Under the pieces are notes generated by a model that worked only from the letters and a program-made list of their open reading frames with translations, was not told the DNA's origin and did no database searches. Positions 20,208-28,185 of a DNA stretch of 64,000 bases are shown one piece after another. The translations under genes and the position numbers were made by a program. Location of the stretch: positions 969,001-1,033,000 of the forward strand of contig NZ_CP149510.1 of assembly GCF_040126305.1 (NCBI RefSeq), in the 5' to 3' direction. The DNA is from Pararhizobium sp. A13. GTDB taxonomy: Bacteria > Pseudomonadota > Alphaproteobacteria > Rhizobiales > Rhizobiaceae. Positions within the stretch are counted from its first letter, which is position 1, and the number at the start of each line of letters is the position of its first letter.

Positions 20208-21668
20208 ATGACCGTGACCTTGAAAGACCCTTCATTGTTCCGCCAGGCCGCTCTTGTCGGCGAAACCTGGATCGATGCCGACCCGAGCAACGCGATCGAG
20301 GTGAACAACCCGGCGACCGGTGAAATCATCGGCCGTGTGCCGAAGCTGGGTGCGGCCGAGACCAAGGCGGCGATCGAGGCGGCGCGGATCGCGCAGAAGG
20401 GCTGGGCGGCCCGGACCGCCAAGGAACGCTGCGCAACCTTGCGCAAGTGGTACGAGCTGATGATCGAGAACAAGGACGATCTCGGCCGCATACTGACGCT
20501 CGAACAGGGCAAGCCGCTGGCAGAAGCGACCGGCGAAATCGTCTATGGCGCGAGCTTCATCGAATGGTTCGCCGAGGAAGGCCGCCGCATCTATGGCGAC
20601 ATGATCCCCGGTCATCAGCCGGACAAGCGCATCCTGGTGATGAAGCAACCGATCGGCGTCGTTGCTGCCATCACGCCGTGGAATTTTCCGAATGCGATGA
20701 TCACCCGCAAAGCCGGACCGGCCTTCGCCGCCGGCTGCGCCATAGTCCTGAAGCCGGCGTCGCAGACACCGTTCTCGGCGATCGCCATTGCGGTTCTCGC
20801 CGAACGCGCCGGCCTGCCGAAGGGGCTGTTCAGCGTCATCACTGGCTCGGCCGCGGCGATCGGCGCCGAAATGACGTCAAACCCGGTGGTTCGCAAGCTG
20901 ACCTTCACGGGCTCGACAGAAATCGGCACCGAACTCTACAAGCAGAGCGCCCCGACGATCAAGAAGCTCGGCCTTGAGCTTGGCGGCAATGCGCCGTTCA
21001 TCGTCTTCGACGACGCCGATCTCGACGCGGCCGTCGAAGGTGCGCTGATCGCCAAGTACCGCAACAACGGCCAGACCTGCGTCTGCGCCAACCGCATCTA
21101 TGTGCAGGACGGCGTCTACGACGCCTTTGCGCAAAAACTCGCAACCGCCGTCGGCAAGCTGAAGACCGGCAACGGTTTTGACGAAGGCGTGATCCTCGGA
21201 CCACTGATCGACAAGGCAGCACTTGCCAAGGTCGAGGAGCACATCGCAGATGCAACAGCCAAGGGTGCGCGCATCCTGCAGGGCGGCAAGAAGCATGCGC
21301 TCGGCGGCACTTTCTTCGAGGCGACGATCCTCGCCGACGTCACCAAGGACATGGCGGTGGCCCGCGAGGAAACCTTCGGGCCCTTGGCGCCGCTGTTCCG
21401 CTTCACGGACGAGGCCGACGTCATCGAGCAGGCCAACGACACCGAATTCGGCCTCGCCTCCTATTTCTACGCCAAGGATCTCGCCCGCGTCTTCCGCGTC
21501 GCCGAGGCGCTGGAATACGGCATGGTCGGCGTCAACACCGGGCTGATCTCCACCGCGGAAGCGCCGTTCGGCGGCGTCAAGCTGTCGGGCCTCGGCCGCG
21601 AAGGCTCGAAATACGGCATCGAGGAATTCACCGAAATCAAATATGTCTGCCTCGGCGGCATCGCGTGA
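20208..21668 (+). CDS. gabD: NADP-type succinate-semialdehyde dehydrogenase (GabD family)
   Basis: The 486-residue protein is closely similar along its length to E. coli GabD as known from the family. Visible blocks are TLEQGKPLAEA, the cofactor segment AITPWNFPNAMITRKAGPA, the general-base loop LELGGNAPFIVFDDADLD and the catalytic cysteine in NNGQTCVCANR. The C-terminal FGGVKLSGLGREGSKYGIEEF is typical. GabD oxidises succinate semialdehyde in GABA use. Because an aldolase and sugar-acid cluster begins 160 bases downstream, it could also oxidise the glyceraldehyde or lactaldehyde formed there, but a strong terminator at 21689 separates them. It starts at ATG 20208 behind a purine-rich leader (AAAGGA). 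Confidence 0.88.
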   Translation: MTVTLKDPSLFRQAALVGETWIDADPSNAIEVNNPATGEIIGRVPKLGAAETKAAIEAARIAQKGWAARTAKERCATLRKWYELMIENKDDLGRILTLEQGKPLAEATGEIVYGASFIEWFAEEGRRIYGDMIPGHQPDKRILVMKQPIGVVAAITPWNFPNAMITRKAGPAFAAGCAIVLKPASQTPFSAIAIAVLAERAGLPKGLFSVITGSAAAIGAEMTSNPVVRKLTFTGSTEIGTELYKQSAPTIKKLGLELGGNAPFIVFDDADLDAAVEGALIAKYRNNGQTCVCANRIYVQDGVYDAFAQKLATAVGKLKTGNGFDEGVILGPLIDKAALAKVEEHIADATAKGARILQGGKKHALGGTFFEATILADVTKDMAVAREETFGPLAPLFRFTDEADVIEQANDTEFGLASYFYAKDLARVFRVAEALEYGMVGVNTGLISTAEAPFGGVKLSGLGREGSKYGIEEFTEIKYVCLGGIA

Positions 21669-21688
21669 AACTGAAACCTCTGAAATCA

Positions 21689-21720
21689 AAAGGCCGGCAG
21701 GGGGCATTCTGCCGGCCTTT
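21689..21720 (+). terminator. Rho-independent terminator after gabD
   Basis: A 12-base perfect stem (AAAGGCCGGCAG / CTGCCGGCCTTT) with an 8-base loop starts 20 bases after the gabD stop. The T run is short (TTT followed by CGATTCT). It separates gabD from the aldolase gene. Confidence 0.8.
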
Positions 21721-21828
21721 CGATTCTCCTCGCATGCCATAATTCGGGGTGCACCTGAACGGAAACCGCTTCACAGTTGGTGCATCACCGTTTTAACTAC
21801 GTCGGCAGAGCCGCAAGGAGAGACATCG

Positions 21829-22632
21829 ATGCCCGCCCCGAAAAACACGTTCAAAGCCGCGATCCGCGAGGATCGGTTCCAGTTGGGTTTGTGGGTCGCT
21901 CTGGCAAGCCCCTATGCAGCTGAAATCGTCTCGGGCAGTGGCTATGACTGGCTGCTGATCGACGGCGAACATGGGCCAAACGACATTCCGCTCTTGTCTT
22001 CGCAGGTGCAGGCGGTGGCACGCTCGGGAAGCCATCCGATCGTGCGCCTGCCGGTCGGCGAAACCTGGATGATCAAGCAGATTCTCGACACCGGGGCGCA
22101 GACGCTGCTGATCCCGATGGTTGAGAGCGTCGAACAGGCACGGGCGCTGGTCCGTGCGGTACGCTATCCGCCGCATGGCGTGCGCGGCGTCGGCGCTGCA
22201 CTTGGCCGGGCATCGCAGTTCAGCCGGATCGGCGATTATCTCGAAACGGCGAATGCGGAAATCTGCCTCATCGTCCAGATTGAGAGCCGGGCAGGCCTGA
22301 CCGCGCTTGACGACATTGCCGCGCTCGACGGGATCGACGGGTTGTTTATCGGTCCATCCGATCTCGCCGCCGATATGGGACACCTCGGCCAGCCCGGCCA
22401 TCCCGAGGTGACTGCCGCCATCAAGGATGCGTTCGAGCGGATCAGGAAAGCCGGCAAGGCCCGCGGCATCATGACCCTCAACCTTGATCAGGCGCGTCTC
22501 TATCGCGACATGGGCGCGGACTTCATGGCGATCGGAACCGATGTAACGCTTCTCGTCAGCGCCACGACGAAGCTGCGCGAGGATTTCCTGGCCGGCGGTA
22601 CAAGCAGAGCAAAGCCGGTGGCCGGCTACTGA
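21829..22632 (+). CDS. HpcH/HpaI-family class II aldolase (2-keto-3-deoxy sugar acid type)
   Basis: The 267-residue protein is a metal-dependent pyruvate-forming aldolase of the HpcH/HpaI family (like GarL, RhmA/YfaU). Visible are LGLWVALASPYAAEI, the catalytic-histidine loop LLIDGEHGPND (about residues 41-51), the substrate arginine in PIVRLPVGE, and the metal ligands in QIESRAGL and GLFIGPSDLAADMG. AAGGAG at 21815-21820 sets the ATG at 21829; a longer open frame from 21643 runs back through the gabD terminator. In this cluster it would split 2-keto-3-deoxygluconate or 2-keto-3-deoxyfuconate to pyruvate plus an aldehyde; the exact substrate is inference. Its stop directly abuts that of the convergent next gene. 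Confidence 0.88.
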   Translation: MPAPKNTFKAAIREDRFQLGLWVALASPYAAEIVSGSGYDWLLIDGEHGPNDIPLLSSQVQAVARSGSHPIVRLPVGETWMIKQILDTGAQTLLIPMVESVEQARALVRAVRYPPHGVRGVGAALGRASQFSRIGDYLETANAEICLIVQIESRAGLTALDDIAALDGIDGLFIGPSDLAADMGHLGQPGHPEVTAAIKDAFERIRKAGKARGIMTLNLDQARLYRDMGADFMAIGTDVTLLVSATTKLREDFLAGGTSRAKPVAGY

Positions 22633-23724
22633 TCATCGGTTCCCGGCGATCGCCGCAAGTTTCGGCATGGGGACGTCCGGGCTCCAGGCCCGGAAATCGG
22701 CGATCCGTCGGACAAGCTTTTCAACATGATGATTGGCGATGTCGGCAAGCTGGTGTTCGAGAAACGGATTGCGGAAGCGATCCAGCGTTAGGACCACATA
22801 ATCGGCCGCTTCCTGGCTGAGACCCTTGGCGGCAAAGCCGGGTATGACCTCGGTCTCGTAGATTTCCATCAATGCCGCGCCGACATGCGTGTCCCGCAGT
22901 ATGTTCTTCACCGTCTCGCCTTGAGGCCGGGCGGTTTTCAACCAGATATCGGCAAGCACCGTGTGGCCGAGATTGAGAATATGCAGCTTGAGCTTCTCAT
23001 AGGGCGTCAGGTCTTCGACCAGAAGCACGCACGGGTGGCTACAAGGCGCCCTCAGTCCCGGTTGGTTTTCGATGGCCCAGAGCGCATAAGGTTCCGCCAC
23101 GGCCCCGGCCGGTTCCAGCGGCTCGGAAACGATGCGGTCGACGAGGGTATTGCCCCAGACGACAGTTGTCGAAAGCCAGCTCGCGAAATCGGCGTTTTTG
23201 ATCCGCTCGGCCTGAAGGCGAAGAATTATCTCTTTGAGCCTGTCGCCATTGCGGCTGATCAGCTCGCACGGCAGCACGGTGAGCGGGCGGCCGCCCGCAG
23301 CGAAGCGGGCGTGAAGCAGGCGGATCAATTTTCCCGGAAAGGAAACGGGAATCTCCTCATCGAGATCGTCGTCTCGGATATTGTAACCCGTATCGCCGGT
23401 ATTCGAGACCAGGATCTCCGCCTCTTCCGCAATGAGCCGTTTCACCTCATCCCAATCGCGCCCCGTCGAAAGGGCGCGCGCGACGCTGGTGACATTCTGC
23501 GTGCTGTCGATCTCGACGCCGCCGGCCAGTCCGCGGATCGTGACCGGGAATCCGCCCGGCGCCGCCAGTGCGCTTAGTCGCCCGGCCCGTTCCGGCGATC
23601 CAGTCGTCTGGACCACCGTGATTTTGCCAATCGCATCACCTGTCTCCAGCGCTTCGCTGACGAAGAGATCGGCATGGGCTTGCAGAAAGCGGCTGGTTCC
23701 AAACTGGATGATCGGCGTTGTCAT
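22633..23724 (-). CDS. Mannitol-dehydrogenase-family oxidoreductase (UxaB/tagaturonate reductase-like)
   Basis: The 363-residue protein is a polyol-specific long-chain dehydrogenase. It begins PIIQFGTSRFLQAHADLF, the family nucleotide-binding start, and has SNTGDTGY and LPCELISRNGD. The catalytic K-x4-N-x2-H motif appears as KLHILNLGH near residue 245. Members act on mannitol, fructuronate (UxuB), tagaturonate (UxaB) or arabinitol. The length is shorter than E. coli UxaB (about 480). Beside a UxaA-type dehydratase and an LgoD-like dehydrogenase, reduction of D-tagaturonate to D-altronate is the best inference. It lies 19 bases downstream of the regulator gene and is probably co-transcribed with it. 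Confidence 0.82.
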   Translation of the reverse strand: MTTPIIQFGTSRFLQAHADLFVSEALETGDAIGKITVVQTTGSPERAGRLSALAAPGGFPVTIRGLAGGVEIDSTQNVTSVARALSTGRDWDEVKRLIAEEAEILVSNTGDTGYNIRDDDLDEEIPVSFPGKLIRLLHARFAAGGRPLTVLPCELISRNGDRLKEIILRLQAERIKNADFASWLSTTVVWGNTLVDRIVSEPLEPAGAVAEPYALWAIENQPGLRAPCSHPCVLLVEDLTPYEKLKLHILNLGHTVLADIWLKTARPQGETVKNILRDTHVGAALMEIYETEVIPGFAAKGLSQEAADYVVLTLDRFRNPFLEHQLADIANHHVEKLVRRIADFRAWSPDVPMPKLAAIAGNR

Positions 23725-23743
23725 GATGTGCTCGTGAATCCGG

Positions 23744-24622
23744 CTATTGAATGGATTGCAGCAGTGTCTCGCGTGCGGACTTGAGATGCCGCCGGCAGGC
23801 GGCTTCGACCTGCGCGAGGTTACGGGTCTTTAGCGCCGCGATATAGGCGAGGTGCTCCTCCAGCGCCCGGGCATTGCGTTCGCGCGCATTCGTCTTGTTC
23901 CATTGGTAATGATAGTGGAAGACGATGGCGATGATGTCGTAGAAGTCGACGATGAAGCGGTTGCTCGAGGACTTGTGGACGAGCAGATGGAAGCGTTCGT
24001 CTAGCTCGGAGAATTCGCGATAGCGGTTGTCGATGTCGGCGAGGATGTCGTGGTGCATCGTCTCGATCCGTTCCAGCTCCAGCCATGCCTGATGATCGGG
24101 ATCAAGCGCCGCAAAACTCGCGGCGGAGCGCAGCTCGAACATTTCGCGCACCTCCGTCAGTTCCAGCGCGAATTCGCGGGTAAAGCCTTTCAATATCCAG
24201 TGGCTGTTCGGCCGTTTCTCGATCAGTCCGAAGCGGCTGAAGCGGATGAGGAACTCGCGCACGCTGGTCGTGCCGGTGCCGATATCGCGCGCCAGTTCCA
24301 GCTCGTTGATCTGCATGCCCGGCTCGGCGCCGCCGGCCAGAATCCGGCGCATGAAACTGCGCTCGATGATTTCGGACAGCGAATCGGTTTCCTCGGCCGG
24401 GTAATAATCCTCGGTCTTCGGATGTCGCAGAACCACCTTTGCCCGCTTGTCCCAGGCGATCAGCTGCAGCTCTTCCATCCGCGTCAGGATCGCCCGGATG
24501 GTCGTGCGGCTGACCCCGAGCGTCGCGCCGAGCTCCGGCTCGGAGGGCAGGGCGGAGGTTTCCGCGAGCAGCTTGAGGCAGCGGTTGAAGGCGTCCTTGA
24601 AGACGGTGTTCTGTTTCGCCAT
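23744..24622 (-). CDS. GntR/FCD regulator with two winged-helix segments
   Basis: The 292-residue protein appears to have two DNA-binding regions. The first, at about residues 8-70, contains LPSEPELGATLGVSRTTIRAILTRM, a GntR-type helix-turn-helix. The second, at about residues 80-150, contains GMQINELELARDIGTGTTSVREFLIRFSRFGLIEKR, also GntR-like. A C-terminal all-helical FCD ligand domain follows, with EVREMFELRSAA, the metal-site-like ELDERFHLLVHKSS and the final HLKSARETLLQSIQ. FCD regulators usually bind sugar acids. It faces the uxaA operon across a 297-base divergent region and most likely controls this cluster. Confidence 0.85.
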   Translation of the reverse strand: MAKQNTVFKDAFNRCLKLLAETSALPSEPELGATLGVSRTTIRAILTRMEELQLIAWDKRAKVVLRHPKTEDYYPAEETDSLSEIIERSFMRRILAGGAEPGMQINELELARDIGTGTTSVREFLIRFSRFGLIEKRPNSHWILKGFTREFALELTEVREMFELRSAASFAALDPDHQAWLELERIETMHHDILADIDNRYREFSELDERFHLLVHKSSSNRFIVDFYDIIAIVFHYHYQWNKTNARERNARALEEHLAYIAALKTRNLAQVEAACRRHLKSARETLLQSIQ

Positions 24623-24832
24623 GATTTTGCCGGCCGAATAGGGGTTTCTGTCGATCGAACCGCGGATTGCTGGTTCGGTTTGTGAGGCTGCTCTATCCGG
24701 TCCGTCTGGCCCTGTCTCGGCTTGTCATCCGAAGTTTCATGGTTGTTTCGGTCCCTGATTTTGTTTTTGATGCGGTCGTTGCCTTTTTGCTGCGACCGTT
24801 CTGCTGCGTTTCTGGCGGATGCATAATACCCA

Positions 24833-24865
24833 TTGACGGCAAACTGTCTATTGTAGATAAAAGAC
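24833..24865 (+). promoter_or_regulatory. Candidate promoter/operator of the sugar cluster
   Basis: In the 24623-24919 divergent gap a TTGACG (24833-24838) is followed 15-17 bases later by AT-rich TAGATAAA. Overlapping this is an inverted repeat TCTA-TTG-TAGA (24847-24857) and the flanking GTCT...AGAC. The octamer GATAAAAG (24856-24863) recurs at 28106-28113 before the transporter gene. It is a plausible site for the adjacent regulator. The rest of the gap shows no gene. Confidence 0.4.
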
Positions 24866-24919
24866 AAAAATGAATGAGCGCGCTTGCTCAGAGAAAAGCC
24901 GTCAAGGGAGATACCAAGG

Positions 24920-26425
24920 GTGACCGCACCTTCGTTCATCGTTTTGTCGCCGGAAGACAATGTGGCCGTCGCGTCGCTCGCCATCGAGCCGGGCGGCGAA
25001 TTGCCGGATGGCGTGCGCGCCGCAGCCAGGATCGATCCCGGCCATAAGGTGGCGATCCATCCGGTTCATGCCGGCGAGCCGGTGGTGAAGTATGGACAGG
25101 CGATCGGCCGGGCGACCGTCGATATCGCGCCAGGCGACCACGTCCACTCGCACAATCTGGCCTTCGATCAGGACCGCTTGTCGATCGGCGCGCCGGTGCC
25201 GCCGGAGGCCGCGAATGCTGCCGACAAGGCACGCACCTTCATGGGCTATCGCCGCGCCGACGGCCGCGCCGCGACGCGCAATTTCATCGGCATCATCGCC
25301 AGCGTCAACTGTTCCACCACGGTCTGTCGGGCTATTGCCGAGGAGGCCAACCGGACCATCCTGCCGCGCTACGACGGCATCGACGGCTTCGTGCCGATCG
25401 TCCACGATCAGGGCTGCGGCATGAGTTCGACCGGCGACGGCATGAAGAACCTGCATCGCACGCTTGCCGGCTACACCCGCCATGTGAATTTCGGCGGCGT
25501 GCTGATGGTCGGCCTCGGCTGCGAGGTCAACCAGCTGACGCTGTACGGCCAGAGCGGTTCCGGCGCCGGAAAACGTCATTTCAACATTCAGGATGCCGGC
25601 GGCTCGCGCCGCGCCGTTGCCCTGGCGATCGGCGTACTCGAGGAGATCGCCCAGGAGGTCGGCACGGCACGGCGCATCCCGATCCCGGTCGGCGAGATCA
25701 TTGTTGGCCTGCAATGCGGCGGCTCGGACGGACTTTCGGGCATCACCGCAAACCCGGCCTTGGGAGCGGCGGTCGATATTCTGGCCGGCGCCGGCGGCAC
25801 GGCGATCCTGTCGGAAACCTCGGAGATCTATGGCGCCGAGCATCTGCTGCGCAGCCGAGCGGTCAACGAGGATGTCGCGCAGAAGCTCGACGGACTGATC
25901 TCCTGGTGGGAAAACTATGTCGAGATGCATGGCGCGTCGCTCGACAACAATCCGTCGCCGGGCAACAAGCGCGGCGGCCTGACCACCATCCTCGAAAAGT
26001 CGCTTGGCGCGGTGGCCAAGGGCGGCCGCTCGCCGCTGACCGCGGTCTATCACTACGCGGAGCGGGTGACCGAACACGGCCTCGTCTTCATGGATACACC
26101 TGGCTACGACCCCGTGTCGGCAACCGGCCAGGTCGCCGGTGGCGCCAATGTGATCACGTTCACGACCGGCCGTGGGAGCTGTTTCGGCTCGCGCCCCTGT
26201 CCCTCCATCAAGCTGACGAGCAACACGGCGCTTTATCGCGCCATGGAGGAGGACATGGATATCGATTGCGGCACCATTGCCACCGGGGATGCGACAATCG
26301 CCGGCAAGGGCCGGGAGATTTTCAACCTGATCATCGATACTGCGTCCGGAAGGAAGACCAAGAGCGAACTGTTCGGCTACGGCGACAATGAATTCGTGCC
26401 CTGGCACCTGGGCGCGACACTCTGA
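24920..26425 (+). CDS. UxaA-family altronate-type sugar-acid dehydratase
   Basis: The 501-residue protein joins an N-terminal SAF domain (HKVAIHPVHAGEPVVKYGQAIG, about residues 40-62) to the UxaA/GarD catalytic domain. The catalytic part shows RNFIGIIASVNCSTTVC, VHDQGCGMSS, VGLGCEVNQL, LQCGGSDGLSGITANPALG and the C-terminal FTTGRGSCFGSRPCPSIKLTSNT. These iron-dependent enzymes dehydrate altronate, galactarate or related acids. The GTG at 24920 lies 9 bases after AAGGGAG and is preferred over a TTG at 24884. Here the substrate is probably D-altronate (galactose route) or L-fuconate; a UxaA-like gene also occurs in the L-fucose locus of Campylobacter jejuni. It is the first gene of the plus-strand operon. 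Confidence 0.88.
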   Translation: MTAPSFIVLSPEDNVAVASLAIEPGGELPDGVRAAARIDPGHKVAIHPVHAGEPVVKYGQAIGRATVDIAPGDHVHSHNLAFDQDRLSIGAPVPPEAANAADKARTFMGYRRADGRAATRNFIGIIASVNCSTTVCRAIAEEANRTILPRYDGIDGFVPIVHDQGCGMSSTGDGMKNLHRTLAGYTRHVNFGGVLMVGLGCEVNQLTLYGQSGSGAGKRHFNIQDAGGSRRAVALAIGVLEEIAQEVGTARRIPIPVGEIIVGLQCGGSDGLSGITANPALGAAVDILAGAGGTAILSETSEIYGAEHLLRSRAVNEDVAQKLDGLISWWENYVEMHGASLDNNPSPGNKRGGLTTILEKSLGAVAKGGRSPLTAVYHYAERVTEHGLVFMDTPGYDPVSATGQVAGGANVITFTTGRGSCFGSRPCPSIKLTSNTALYRAMEEDMDIDCGTIATGDATIAGKGREIFNLIIDTASGRKTKSELFGYGDNEFVPWHLGATL

Positions 26426-26457
26426 CGGAAGCAGCCGTCGGAGGGAGGAGAGGGTTG

Positions 26458-27477
26458 ATGCAGACAAGAAGGATCGGTCGGACGGATCTGTCCGTTACCG
26501 AATACAGTTTCGGCACCGCGCCGCTGGGCGGGATGTACCGCGCCTGCCCGCGCGAGACGGCCATGGAAACGCTCGCCGCGGCCTGGGATACGGGCCTGCG
26601 GTTTTTCGATACGGCACCCTGGTATGGGTTTGGCCTGGCCGAAAGACGGGTCGGGGATTTCCTGCGGGACAAGCCCAAGGGCAGTTATGTGCTGTCGACG
26701 AAAGTCGGCCGCGTGCAGCGCCCAGTGGCAGATGACAAGGTGCCGAGCTACGGTTTCGTCAATCCGCTGCCGTTCGACACCGATTACGATTATTCCTACG
26801 ACGGGATCATGCGGTCGGTCGATTTCAGTTATGCCCGGCTTGGCCTGAACCGCATCGATGTCCTCTTCGTCCATGACATCGGGGTCTACACGCATGGCGC
26901 CGAGCGCAACCGTGTCTATCTGCGCCAACTGTTCGACGGCGGCCTCAGAGCGCTGGAGGAGCTGAAATCGAGCGGCGCCATTTCTGCCTATGGCCTGGGC
27001 GTCAATGAAGTGCCTGTCTGCCTGGATGTGATGCGAGAGGCGGATCTCGACTGCATCCTGCTTGCCGGGCGCTACACGCTTCTTGACCGCACCGCCACCG
27101 CCGAGCTTTTGCCTCTCTGCGAGAAAAAGAAAACCTCGCTGGTGGTTGGCGGCGTTTTCAATTCGGGTATTCTGGCGACGGGTCCGGTGGAGGGATCGCA
27201 TTTCGACTATATGCCGGCAAACCGGGAGGTTCTGGACAAGGTGGGTGCGCTGGAGAGGATCGCCCAGTCGCAAGGGCTGCCGCTTGCGGCACCCGCCATC
27301 CAGTTTCCTCTACAGAATCCGGTCGTTGCCTCCGTCCTGCTCGGAACGGCAAAACCATCGAGCCTGACGCGCAATATGGAATTGACGGAACGGCGCCTGC
27401 AGCCGGACGACTTCGCGCCTTACGACGCCTATACGCTGGTCGCGCCCGAATTGGGAACAGAAGCCGTTCGCGTTTAG
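26458..27477 (+). CDS. Aldo/keto reductase, L-fucose/L-galactose 1-dehydrogenase type
   Basis: The 339-residue protein is an AKR with RRIGRTDLSVTEYSFGTAPLGG at the N-terminus. Its tetrad residues are the aspartate and tyrosine of FFDTAPWYGFGLAERRVG, the lysine of VLSTKVGR and the histidine of VLFVHDIG. The overall pattern, with the PFDTDYDYSYDGIMRSVDFSYARLGL block, matches D-threo-aldose/L-fucose dehydrogenases and plant L-galactose dehydrogenase. These oxidise the anomeric carbon to the lactone with NAD(P). ATG 26458 follows GGAGGAG. It sits between uxaA and fucU, and a lactonase gene ends the operon, which supports an aldose to lactone to acid sequence. Confidence 0.87.
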   Translation: MQTRRIGRTDLSVTEYSFGTAPLGGMYRACPRETAMETLAAAWDTGLRFFDTAPWYGFGLAERRVGDFLRDKPKGSYVLSTKVGRVQRPVADDKVPSYGFVNPLPFDTDYDYSYDGIMRSVDFSYARLGLNRIDVLFVHDIGVYTHGAERNRVYLRQLFDGGLRALEELKSSGAISAYGLGVNEVPVCLDVMREADLDCILLAGRYTLLDRTATAELLPLCEKKKTSLVVGGVFNSGILATGPVEGSHFDYMPANREVLDKVGALERIAQSQGLPLAAPAIQFPLQNPVVASVLLGTAKPSSLTRNMELTERRLQPDDFAPYDAYTLVAPELGTEAVRV

Positions 27478-27501
27478 CCGGATCACGAAGGGGAAAGCGG
27501 A

Positions 27502-27948
27502 ATGCTGAAGGGAATACATCCATTGCTCGGACCGGATCTTCTGCATGCGATCCGCACAATGGGCCATGGCGACGAGATCGTGGTTGGCGACGCCAATTTT
27601 CCGGCCAGCAGCATTGGGCCGAAGGTCGTGAGGGCCGATGGGGTCGACGCCTTGAGCATCACGGAGGCGATCCTTGCCCATATGCCGCTCGATACCTTCG
27701 CCGCCGAATCCGCCTGGCGGATGGAAGTCGTCGGCGATCCGGCGGCAGAGCCGGAAGTCTGCGTCGAATTCCAGAAGCTGGTCCACAAGCTCGCCGGTAA
27801 TTTCAAGGTCGTGCCGATCGAACGTTTCGCTTTCTATGAGCGCGCGCGCAAGGCAGCCTATATCGTCGCGACCACGGAGTTTCGGCTTTATGGAAATATC
27901 ATCCTGAAAAAGGGCGTCGTTCGCCCGGAAGAACTCTACCGGGTGTAG
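27502..27948 (+). CDS. fucU: RbsD/FucU-family sugar mutarotase
   Basis: The 148-residue protein is a FucU-type mutarotase, which interconverts the alpha and beta anomers of L-fucose and other sugars. It has HPLLGPDLLHAIRTMGHGDEIVVGDANFP at the N-terminus with the catalytic histidine region, and FYERARKAAYIVATTEFRLYGNIILKKGV at the C-terminus with the FucU tyrosine motif. The length suits FucU (about 140). It lies 24 bases after the aldo/keto reductase, for which it would supply the right anomer. FucU points to a galacto-configured L-sugar as the substrate of the cluster. Confidence 0.9.
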   Translation: MLKGIHPLLGPDLLHAIRTMGHGDEIVVGDANFPASSIGPKVVRADGVDALSITEAILAHMPLDTFAAESAWRMEVVGDPAAEPEVCVEFQKLVHKLAGNFKVVPIERFAFYERARKAAYIVATTEFRLYGNIILKKGVVRPEELYRV

Positions 27949-28098
27949 GGCCTGCACATACCCGGCCCATGGAGGTGGGACGGTCATCTTCGCGATGGAA
28001 AACAAAGGCTTGGCGTTGGGAGAAAATCAATGCGCAAGGACAGAGCCCGCCGCTTGCAATTTCGAAATTGCTGAGATAGCTTGCCTGCGTAAAATGTT

Positions 28099-28112
28099 TT
28101 TTATCGATAAAA
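28099..28112. promoter_or_regulatory. Perfect 14-base palindrome, candidate operator
   Basis: TTTTATCGATAAAA lies in the 237-base gap between fucU and the sugar-binding-protein gene, 73 bases before that start. Its right half plus one base (GATAAAAG) is also at the uxaA promoter. The gap suggests a second, regulated promoter for the transporter genes. Confidence 0.45.
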
Positions 28113-28185
28113 GGTCGAACTGTTCGCGTCTTGCGGCTCGATCCGAGGAGAACTCAACAAGACGCTGTTGGAGGAGAACAACACC

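Noticed and set aside
24667..24873. 68-codon plus-strand frame in the gntR-uxaA gap
   Set aside because: It has low-quality content and no ribosome site, and it overlaps the putative promoter/operator.
24902..26467. 521-codon open frame on the minus strand
   Set aside because: It is the antisense shadow of the UxaA-type gene and has no recognisable domain.
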